A DNA stretch of 64,000 bases, from positions 1-64,000 of the forward strand of contig NW_020825369.1 of the NCBI RefSeq assembly GCF_003286085.1. The letters are read 5' to 3'. The first letter of the stretch is position 1, and every line of letters begins with the position of its first letter. The translations under genes and the position numbers were made by a program. Of this stretch, positions 12,200-22,105 are shown piece after piece. The notes beneath the pieces were generated by a model. It was not told the origin of the DNA. It searched no databases and was given only the letters and a program-made list of their open reading frames with translations. The DNA is from Drosophila persimilis. Its lineage: Eukaryota > Arthropoda > Insecta > Diptera > Drosophilidae.

Positions 12200-12790
12200 C
12201 CTTGAGTGATTCACAGTGGGACCTAATGGAGGATCTGCGGGGCTTCAGGGTGGGATCTTTAGTCCTAAGTGATCTACTAGTCAAGTTACTAAGCTCAAGT
12301 AGCGATCTATAGCTTTTAATGAATCTAATGGAAGATCTGTGGGGTTTCAGGGTGAGATCTTTAGTGACTTTCAGGGATTCAAGTAGCGATCTATAGCTTT
12401 TACTGAATCTAATGTTAGATCTGTGATGTTTCAGTGATCTCCAGTGATCGATATTCCAAATCTGACAACTTTGGGGACCATCAGATCGATCTTTGGTACT
12501 TTTAAAGATCTCTAGGGATTCTAATATCAGTGGATGGAACATTTCCCTATGATAAGAGTTTATTGGATTAATTTACATCAAAAATATGATCTTTTAGTGA
12601 TACTTTTGCCAATCTCCTGTAGATCTATGATCGATTCGTGAACCCCTATGATTTCTCTTCGTATGTGATCTTAAAATGATATTCAATGATTCTTGCTCTG
12701 ATCTACAGAAGATATACCACCATTCATTCAATTCTAGCAGCAGTTCTATCATCATTCAATGATCTGCAAATGATTCACATTTCCATCCTC
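12200..12790. repeat. GATC-rich degenerate tandem block
   Basis: About 20 GATC tetramers occur in under 600 bp, far above the roughly two expected. A unit starting CTAATGG-AGATCTG and containing GTAGCGATCTATAGC is repeated in tandem: the phrase AGCGATCTATAGCTTTTA occurs near 12300 and 12382. Later units are more decayed. It looks like an old satellite-like array that has lost register, and the open frames across it are not coding. Confidence 0.75.
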
Positions 12791-13312
12791 TGCAGAACTC
12801 GGCAATGATTCATATTTGCTGTTTCCCGCCCTCCGTTTTGGGCCCCCTGCCCCACCGTCGGACGTCAGGCAATTGTTTGATTTACTGCAGTTGATTCTCA
12901 GCAATTGCTGGCTGCTGCTGTTGAAGACTTTTGTCATTTGGCCAACACACACACACCTTTTAGCCCCGCAACAAGCCACATTTGTGGCACCCACTCGCTG
13001 GCCAGAGATTCCCAGGCCTCTCCAAGTGTATGACACTTCTGCGACAGTCGGTGTCTGCAGCGGCTGCGGCTGTGGCTTCCGCTTGTGTGTGGTGGCTCTT
13101 GCGCCTGACCAAATTTGGCAACAGCGCCCAACAACGATGGCAGCTGATGATGGCGCCCGCGCATGCGTGCAACAACTGTTGGTGGTGCTGCTGCCGGTGC
13201 ACACTGCTGCCATAATCATCGTCATCATCATCAACATTTATTTCGATTTTAATTGTGAATTTTGTTTGCGCTTGCTTCTATGTGATCTACCTCTACCGCT
13301 CTCCTATCCGCG
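12791..13312. other. Noncoding block
   Basis: GC-richer unique sequence sits between two repeat arrays. Overlapping open frames occur on both strands (for example 12816-13652 + and 12752-13237 -) because of low stop density, not because of a recognised protein. Confidence 0.55.
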
Positions 13313-13317
13313 CTCTC

Positions 13318-13680
13318 TGCAGCCACTGCTACGCCTCTGCCCGTGCTTACTGCAGCCACTGCTACGCCTCTGCCCGCGCTTACTGCAGCCACTGCTAGTC
13401 TTCTGCCCGCGCTTACTGCAGCCACTGCTAGTCCTCTGCCCGCGCTTACTGCAGCCACTGCTAGTCCTCTGCCCAAGCTTAGTGCAGCCACTGCTGCTCC
13501 TCTGCCCGCGCTCAGTGCAGCCACTGCTAGACCTCTGCCTGCGCTCAGTGCAGCCACTGCTACTCCTCTGCCCGCGCTCAGTGCAGCCACTGCTAGTCCT
13601 CTGCCTGCGCTCAGTGCAGCCACTGCTACTCCTCTGCCCGCGCTCAGTGTAGCCACTGCTGCTCCTTGTCCTCTGCTACT
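13318..13680. repeat. 11-copy 33-bp minisatellite
   Basis: Unit starts (TGCAGCCACTGCT, or TGTAG in the last copy) fall at 13318 and then every 33 bp to 13648. Each unit continues with a variable triplet and CTCTGCCCGCGCT. Because 33 is a multiple of three, frames on both strands stay open and give 11-residue repeats such as LSAATASPLPA. Copies in the first half read CTTACTGCAG and those in the second half CTCAGTGCAG, so two variant blocks were amplified one after the other. I see no flanking start or splice signals that would make it a gene. Confidence 0.92.
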
Positions 13681-16239
13681 GCACTGCCTGCGCTCTCTTC
13701 GGCCGCTGCCGACGCCAGCGCCCCTCTTCGCTCGCCCTCTTCCAGCGTTGGACATATTGTGCATGTTCCCTCCGCAGATTACATGCATAAAAACGGTTGC
13801 TGTTCTCTTTTTTTTTTCTTCTGCTCTTTAATTCTTCTTTTTTTCTGTTATTTGTATTTGTATTTGTGATTGCTGTGGCTGTGGCTGTTGCTGTTGTTTT
13901 GGGCAAATCTTTAATGAATCTTTGTGCAGGTTTGTGTTGCTTTTTGCTTTCGTTTTTTTTGTTGTTTTTTTTTCTCTATGCAGTTGCTTTTTTTTCGGGT
14001 TGCGTGTGGGCCTCAAATCGTTTTTATTATTATTGCGCTTGTCGTGTAATTTAATTTATGAATCTCTGCAGATGGAGGGGGTCTTGTACCGCGTACTTCT
14101 CTTGCCCCACCCCCCTCTCTCGCTCTCTCTCTCTCTGTCGCTTGTGGTGCTGCATAATTTTCTAATGCTGACAAATGGGATTTGGATTTATGGCTTTTTG
14201 TGTGATTTGTTTGTGCCCCACGTAGGTGTTGTTGCAGTTGCTTTTGATTGAAGATGTTGCAAGCAGTTCGACCTCGACGGAAAAACATGGTCTCTAAAAA
14301 CTTTAATTGCGAAAATTTGTAATTTTTTTTTTTTTTTGGTTGTTTTGTTGTTTTGTTTACCTATAAACGAGTGCACACAACCGACGACCCCCGCGAGAGA
14401 TCCGTTTGATATTTGAGCGAATTTTGGCTGCCTTTTGGGTACAAATTACCATATTGCTGAGGCATTGCTCTGGCTAGTTAGTACGATCCACGGTATCGAT
14501 CTGTATCTGTATCTGTATCTGTATCTGGTTTCCCATAAACCCCGTGACTTTGCTTTGTGCCGCTCTATGCCGCTGCGGCAACTCCCGTGCTGCCGCTGCC
14601 GCGAAACCGTTCTAATCTAAACTCATTATAATTAAATAAGTCACGAGTTTTGAATTTTAATTCAACCGCTGACTCCGCGCTGACAGACAGAAATTTCAGG
14701 CAGCAGCAGCTACTGCCACCAAAAGCAACAAAAGCAACAAAAGCAACAAAAACAACAACAAGCAACAACAACAACAACAGCCACCAGAGTCAATGGCAAT
14801 TCCCGTATTCTCTTTTCTGCTTCACTGTTTTTGGCTCTGTTTTTGTTTTTTGGGGCAATTTTATCAGCAAAAATCGCACAAGCCAAGGTCTAAGCCAGGC
14901 CAAGACTCTGTCTGACTGTCGCCCCACGGAAAGAAACGTTAATTATATGGCTAGAATAGAGCTCTCTCGGATGGAGCTGGAGCTGGAGATGGAGACCCTC
15001 TGTCTGTGTGCTTGAAGGCACTAAAATTTGCACTTTAAGCAGCCAAAACTAGGGTCAGAGGGGAGGGGGGGGGGGGGGGAGTACCGCTACAAATTACTTA
15101 AAAATAAAATGAGCCAAATTAGCAGCCGAGTCCGCCGCCACCCCCGTCTCCACCCGGCGCCCAAGCCGTGCCACAGAAAATGCTACTGATTTGGTCTTGG
15201 ATTTGGGATTCGGAATTCTTTTTGTTTTTGTATCCGATTTCGATTTCGATTTCATTTCAAGTCAAGGTCTAAGCGAAGGTGTTGAAATGCTGCTGGCTGC
15301 TGGCTGATGGCTGCTGCTCTTGTGTTTGATTTACGACTGATGCCACTCTGCCACTCTGCCACACTGCCACACTGGGCTCGAAAATTGCTTGGCAAAATTG
15401 GCCAAGCCGGGCCAGGCCGGGGCAGAAAGGAATGAGGCAGGCAGGCAGGCAGGCAGCATAGAATTGGGGCCCAGACCCAGACCCAGGCCAAGAGAGCTCT
15501 TTTCAGTGTATTAAGTGCTTTGATAGCTGCTGCTGCTCGCTGCTGCTCGCTGCTACTTGCTGCCCCTTGATTGTTGCCCCTTGGATGTTGTTGCTGCATT
15601 GTTGTGTCGATTTTGTGCGGCATTATGCAACTCACGACAATGACAATTCACGGCAGGACCTTTGACGACCTACAAGCGTGTCGGCAACCCCTCTCCAGAG
15701 CGCGCCTCACACTTATTTTCATTTTCATTTTCATTTTCATTTTCATTTGTGAAGATGCCAAAGCCAAAGCCAAAGCCAGCCCAAAGACCAAGTGGAAGTG
15801 CAGTTCCAGTTCCAGTCTTTAGTTTCGCTTTTTTGTTGTTTCTGTTTCTTTTGCTGTTATTGTTGTTGTTTTTGCTTGGATTTCTGTGTCTGTTTCGGTG
15901 CTGGAACTCGTATGACAAATCGACAAATCGATTTACATAGTTTTTGGAGTCTTTTCGAGTCTTGTTGGCGGTGTTGGCGTCTCCCCCTCCCTATCCCCCT
16001 CTCTTGCTCTGGGGGCTTGGGGGTTCATTAGGTTTGGCTTTGGCTTTAACTTTGGATTTGTGGGCCAATTAGGTTTGGTTTTCATTCGATTCTCGTATTA
16101 AAATGTCAGCCTTCCAGCCGGCAATGCCTCAAAATTCTTACATCACTCGTAACATTCGCAAACCCCAAAGGACCTCCCCCCCCCCCCCCATCAGCCCTTC
16201 ATCGCTTCATTCCTACCACTGTCGGCCATCCAGCGGTGC
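13681..16239. other. Noncoding block with T-rich and hexamer repeats
   Basis: It contains T-rich tracts at about 13805-14000 and 14320-14338, a TGTATC hexamer run at about 14502-14526, AACAAAAGC-type repeats at 14720-14780, a G run at 15064-15079, (GCAG)n at about 15430-15455, and a TTCATT hexamer run at about 15717-15749. No exon is recognised. Confidence 0.65.
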
Positions 16240-16560
16240 CCCTGGAGGAGATAATCCCCTGGCTGCAGGACCTGTCGTTGGAGGTAAGGAAAACCCTTTT
16301 GAAGGATCGAAGAAGGCGACGAGATCCCTCCTTGGGCAGCCCTCCACCACTGAAAAGTCTCTCTACTTCTTGCTGCAAGACCTGTCGTTTGAGGTAAGGG
16401 AAAAACCCTCTCGAAGGATCGAAGAATCTATTGGAATCCATTAAAGATAGGCGTACACTATGGAGTATTCTTTGAGTCGAGCAGATCGCTTCTTGGGCAG
16501 CCCTTCACCACTGAAAAGTCTCTCTTCTACTTCTTGTGGCAAATCTCTTTCCTGGCCAAT
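16240..16560. repeat. Two- to three-copy decayed tandem duplication
   Basis: The phrase GACCTGTCGTTGGAGGTAAG near 16270 recurs with one change near 16380, followed each time by AAACCC...GAAGGATCGAAGA. The phrase GGGCAGCCCTCCACCACTGA near 16336 recurs near 16496. Together these show a local duplication with a period of about 110-160 bp. The 113-residue open frame across it (16103-16444) is explained by the duplication and has no recognisable domain. Confidence 0.7.
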
Positions 16561-17170
16561 AATTTCCCATGATTTTGATTGACATTCAAGCGATAACTGG
16601 CCCCTCCCCCTGGCTCCACAAAGGCGTAAGCACAGCAGCTGGCGATCGCTTTGGACGGAGGGAGGGACGGACGGACCACAGAGTGTTTTCGAGAGCAGAG
16701 ACATGTTCTGCTGTTCTGCTGTTCTGCTGTTCTGCTGTTGACCATGTCCAATGTGTCGCATGTCCGAGGTGTCTGGCGGCCCTATTAAGAGCATGGCATT
16801 CGAAATGATTTATATAATGCTCTGGCATTGTCTTTGGCGGAGCAAAGTGTGATTGCAGACATGAGATAGGACCCCCTGTAAGCCCCCCCCCCCCCTCCTT
16901 TGGGGGAGGGGCAGGAGGAAGGCGAGAGCTAGACGGACAGAGGGAAGGGGAGTGGACACTGTCCGGATTGTCAACAGCAATTTGACATTTTGGCTGTCAC
17001 TTGTTATGTTTTGTTTTGTTTTTTGTTGCTTTGTTTGTTGCTTTGCACCGACATTTAACACAAAACATAAATTACAAAAATTTGTTTTGGCAAAAATCAA
17101 AACACAAAAAGCGAAACAAATACAAATCAAATAAATAAAAAGAAATATAATATCAATTCTTTGGTCTAAG
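16561..17170. other. Noncoding block
   Basis: A GTTCTGCT repeat lies at about 16707-16738 and a C run near 16885-16896. Otherwise it is unique sequence with no recognised gene. Confidence 0.55.
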
Positions 17171-17279
17171 AAACAGAAACAGTGGGGAAAAACGTGGGGG
17201 ATACGACGGCAGAGAAAACGATGGTCGGAAAATACTGGATGATACTTGAGGGGCAGCTATTCCGATCAGAGGTTGCAAT

Positions 17280-18070
17280 ACTTGCTCATAATACAAATAA
17301 AAACACGCGTATTTCAATTAAATATTCGGTTTTTATATATAAAAAAATAATCCAATTAAATAGTATTCATTTTGATTTAAACATATTTAATTTTAAAATA
17401 TAAAACACTTAAAAACCAGTAATAACCTTAGTTAAATATATTTCTACAAAATTTAATATAATACAATTTGTGGAAAATATATTTAATTAATATTTTATAT
17501 ATTATATTAAAATAATAAATTTTGTAGAAAATATATTTACTTAAGGCATCAAAATTCTCAGAATTAAAACTATCACAAATTGGAGCTGCCCAAAAATTAG
17601 ATCCGGTAATTTTTGGGGTTCTAGCTTCCGGAAAATATTTGTTTTTGGCTTTTATTTATTTATTTATTTTTCTAATTATTTAATTATTTAGTACATTGTC
17701 TTAAACAATTGACATAAATAAATAACAATTTTATTTAAGCAAAAAAATTAAATTATTTTTTGTATAAATTTAATTTTTTTTAATTAAATAAATATTGATA
17801 AATAAAAATGTATTAAAATAAAGCTTGCGTAACTATTTTTTACTGTTATTTTCAGAAGCAAGAACAAGCCGAGGACCAAAGTGGTTCTATTTGGCGAGAC
17901 CCCACTGTACCTATTTGTAAATCAAATAATTTCACATTAAATTCTTTTAAAAATTTGCACTCACGTGGCAAATCCATTTTGTTTTTGAAATTTATTTTTT
18001 TAATACAAGTGTAAATATTGCAATTTGAGGGATTGTACGATATCCAACATCAGCATCGATAAATAAATAA
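17280..18070. repeat. AT-rich tract with fold-back arms, MITE-like
   Basis: The tract is strongly AT-rich. The left arm CCTTAGTTAAATATATTTCT (start 17426, continuing to 17454) is nearly the reverse complement of 17517-17546, which ends ATATATTTACTTAAGG. A third partial copy in right-arm orientation lies at 17464-17485. Such fold-back AT-rich blocks resemble decayed MITEs, but no target-site duplication could be fixed by eye. Confidence 0.5.
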
Positions 18071-18692
18071 ATAAAACAAATGGGTTGGGGGAGGGTGAGG
18101 CGGAGGGGGGGCTGCACTCCAAGAAGACATTTCTATCCCTCTGTCCGCGGCTCTCGGCAATTAGCAGTCGAAACAAATTGAGTTAAATTAAATAAATTAA
18201 ATAAATGCCTGGCATTTGATAGTCGCGGGGCAGCAACATTGTATGCCGGCGCGCGCGGCAATCATTTCAACAATTTTCAATACGCGTTCCCGTCCTTCCG
18301 CCCGTCCGTCCGGCCGTCCATCCGTCTGTGGCGACAATTAAAAATCAGTTTTGGCTGCTCCACAGCCGTCGGGGCTCTCTGGAAATGCCTTAATAAAATG
18401 TTAATAACTTAATCAATATGCCATAAATATAAGCAGCAACAACTCCAGCCAGCCAGCCAGCCAGCCAGCCATCCAGCCAGCAGCAGAAAAACAAAGGCCT
18501 GGAAAAAGCCTGAAAGGCTCCCTGGGACTGCAGGCAAGAGGGGGCGGGTGGGGAGGGCTGGGGAGGCTGCTTCGGCTGCTGCAACACTTTTGTATGCGAA
18601 AACAGGGGGGAAAAAAAAATTATAAAAATAAATTCTTGAAACTTGTTTGCTGCATGCGATTACGTCGACAATCGACGATCGACAATCGACCA

Positions 18693-18724
<32 letters not shown>

Positions 18725-20940
18725 TGTCTGCATCTGCGAGAGATCGCATGAATTTCAAAATCGTCGACACAGCTGTGACGAATCATGAAAAATCATTTGC
18801 CGGAGAGGCAGGGGGCAGGGGGCAGCAGGCAGGAGGCAGCAGTCAGGAGGATGTGGATGTGTGCCTATAAGAGGGCGGACCATGGCACATGGAGCACACA
18901 CGGAGCGGGAGCGGGAGAGAGCGAGAGAGCGAGAGAGCGAGAGCGAGAGCTGCAATTACCACTCGATGGGGCCTCTGTTGATCGGTGGGGCCTGCAAAAC
19001 GCTTTTCACTTTTCAATAGCCATGCCACTAATTTGACAGGCGGGCGAGCAATCGCCATCACTCCTCCAGTTTCCAGCTCCAGCTCCAGCTCCGGCTCCGG
19101 CTCTGGGGTGCTCCACTGTGGCTCTGACAAAGTGTCTTGGATAGTCATATACTCGTACATACGAGTACGTAATATTGATATTGTCGATAGGCGATACTCA
19201 CAATAGAGAGAGCACACCCCACAGAGGATGGGGCTGGGTACAGTGGGACACGGTTGGAAATAGTTGCAAGAAGGGAGATTCGGATAGAGAGAGTGCATCT
19301 GAAGGTTCTGTACGTGAAAGATCAATGATCTGAAGGAGGATCTCTAAATGCTTCATATGCTTAGCCCAAATATCCCTGAAATGTTGCACCATTTGGTAGC
19401 CAAGTCCACGAACGCTTCACTCTGCCAAGACCCACGAGGATCGTCGTATCAAATCTTAAAGCCCAACCTTTTATTTGGGATATTTATGCCTAAGTATTCC
19501 TAGTGCTTCCCAATTATTATTCGTTGATCTTTTTTCAAGAATTTCGGAAGCCCTTCACTTATTCTTTGGGCTTTCATTCTCTGCCATTAACAACGGTCTC
19601 TCAGACCTCTCCCAAGCCTCCAAGTGTTTCCCTCTTAAAATCTATCCACAAATTCACTGCTGCAGCCCACTGTGCCTAGGAGGAGGCATTCCTTCGACTG
19701 TGTGACAAAGACAACTTTAGCTTCCTCTGCGACTGGGACTCCCAGCTGTAAAATCTGTAGCTCTGTCTGCTCTGCATTGCCCCACTCCACTCCACTCCCC
19801 TGCTCTGCTCGGTTGCTCTGCTCTGTTGCTCTTGGCCAAGACAGACAGCTATCGATCAGCTGCACAGTTGGCAGTGGAGGCAGGCAGTGGAGGCAGGCAG
19901 TGGAGGCAGGCAATGGAGGCAGGCAGCTCAGCGGGCTTAATAATAAAAGCCCGCCACTTAGCCGGCAGTTGACTTTAATTTATGCAGTGCGCTCGAGGGG
20001 CCCGCAACTTGGCCCGGACGTTCCTCTAGCCACCACACTCCCCTCCACCATCCACCTTTCCCCCTCTTTCATAGAGCTCTGCGGCTTAAGCTTTTGCGTT
20101 TTGAGATGCGTGCCAGAGATAAAATGTAATTTGCTTGATTTAATTTTAGACGGCAGCACACGACCCCCCCTCCCCTCCACACCCTTCTCCTCCCCCGCCG
20201 CCTCCTCCTCTGCTGATGTGGTAGCATCCTGTTTTTGGCAGCAGCTTAGCTTTCGGCCAAGTACTCCGTTTTTTTTTCGTGTGTGTCTCGCGTTTTTATT
20301 ATTTTTAATTAGGCAACTGCAACAAATTTTTGCAGCAAAGTTTCATGTTGCAAAATGTTGTGTGCAGTCTCATGTAAGTGGCAAATGGCCAAGAGCCAGG
20401 CCAAGAGCCTCCCCCTGCCACCCAAAAAAAAAAAAAAAGACACAGAAAGAGAGAGGGGGAGAGAGAGGGGGGGGGACAGAGCCACTTCTAAAGTGGCTAA
20501 TTGTGTTAGAGCATAATTTACACGTTGTGTTTTCGGTTGCCCCCTAACAAGGCGCTGGACATGTGCCTGCCACAAGCAGCAAGCAGCAGCAGCAAGCAGT
20601 AACAGCAGCCACTTGAAATAGTTTGCTGCTGCTGCTGCCGTTGTTGCAACAACGCTTTCAGCCTGCCACACACACACACACACAAAAAGACAATATTTCT
20701 TGTTCGGCTGAGAGAGATCCCATTAAGAGCTTCTTACTAAACCAAATTTTACATAAATTTTAAATGGAAAATGCAACTGCAGGAAAAAGTTATGGACAAC
20801 AATTAAATTTTTATTGAGATTTGGTTGTGGGGTGTGCTTTATGCTGTATGCTGTAGGTGTTAAATAAATACATGTGTACATACATATGTACATAACTGTA
20901 AGCCAGTAAAGTGATGCTCTGCGCGCTTCGCTTTGAAAAG
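18071..20940. other. Noncoding block with many short tandem repeats
   Basis: It contains (AGCC)n at about 18448-18470, (CGT)n at 18693-18724, a GAGAGC run at about 18910-18950, AGCTCC/GGCTCC hexamers at about 19073-19103, and four copies of GGCAGTGGAGGCAG at about 19869-19924. An A run and G-rich tract lie near 20423-20475, and (CA)n lies at about 20670-20685. The 291-residue frame at 19672-20547 has no ATG at its 5' end and consists of Pro, Ser and Leu repeat, so it is not called. Confidence 0.65.
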
Positions 20941-21440
20941 AGAGCAAAACAAAAACAAAAACAAATGCAGACGCAGCACAGAATCAGAATATGATTTCTC
21001 TCCTACTCTCATCGCCGGCACGAAGCCATCACCGAAACACCACGAAATACGCAACAGCAAACACGAAGTGCAATAAATAGCAAAAACAAAACCAACGAAC
21101 GATAAGCACTGGCAATAAATGCGAGCGGTAAAAGAAGACAGCAGCGCAGCCGAAAGACATCATCGTTTGCCTTTGTTGTTGTTTCTATTCCCCTATGCCA
21201 TTCGGGTTGCCTTTGGGCTCTCATCTGTTCTTATCTCTTGTGTAGATCTTGTGCTAGCAGAAACAGAGCAATATTTCGGCAGACTATTTGGTGCTTTCGA
21301 ATGTAAACACAGCCGTCTTAGTTATCGGTGGTGTGAAAGGGGAAAGGAGGGGGAAAAAGTGCCCTACTGGTTACGGTAAATGATTCATATTCAAATTAAT
21401 AAAACAGAGCGGAATATCGACTCGTGTTGCCCATTCCTCC
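20941..21440. other. Unique low-repeat segment, 5'UTR-like composition
   Basis: Unlike its neighbours this segment has few simple repeats. On the + strand it contains A-rich phrases typical of fly 5' UTRs near 21030-21110 and an 86-codon open frame at 21119-21379 with no recognisable domain. I found no matching Inr/DPE pair. It may be a noncoding exon or a conserved regulatory element; the evidence is weak. Confidence 0.25.
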
Positions 21441-22068
21441 TGAATTTTGGACAAGGCTTGAGTACAATGGTTAGCCATTAAATCCCCCTAAAATGACTCA
21501 GATCGGAGGTTGTGTGTGTGTGTGCAGAGCGATGTCTTCAATCGGTAGCCGACGCTTTTACGCACCCCGAGGCAGAGCCGATCAAAGCGTGGGAATTGAA
21601 GCGCTATCCGAGTGTCTGTCACACACAAGCAGCTGTGGAGCTGTGGGTCAGCCAGCCTTTGATTAAACGCCTCGTTTTATTCAATATTTAATATGTGAAA
21701 TTATTGACAGTCGATTGGGCAATGCAAACAGATACGCACACACACACACACACGCAGAGCAGAGCAGAGTGTGGGGTATTCTGCGGCTCGGTACGGCCCC
21801 CGGTCAATATCAAAATTCAAATATCAATATTTACGCAGCAATTATGCAAATTTCAAATAAGTTCAGCGTCTCTCAGCGTCTCGAAACGGATCGGATCGGC
21901 TCGGCTCGGAATGGAATGGAATACCACTATATGTACATCGAATCGGATCGGATCGGAATGGCATGGATCGTACCGAGTACCGAGTATCGGGTGTTGTGTG
22001 TGGCGGCGGTCTATGACGAAACTCCGTTGGCATCTCGTTGGAGCGTTGGAGAGTGCCCGAGTGTCTGA

Positions 22069-22105
<37 letters not shown>

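Noticed and set aside
16103..16444. 113-residue + strand frame with repeated LQDLSFEV-like peptides
   Set aside because: The peptide repeat follows a local DNA duplication; no conserved domain or splice signals.
19672..20547. 291-residue + strand open frame
   Set aside because: It begins at a GTG, not an ATG, spans several unrelated simple repeats and shows no domain; composition follows the repeats.
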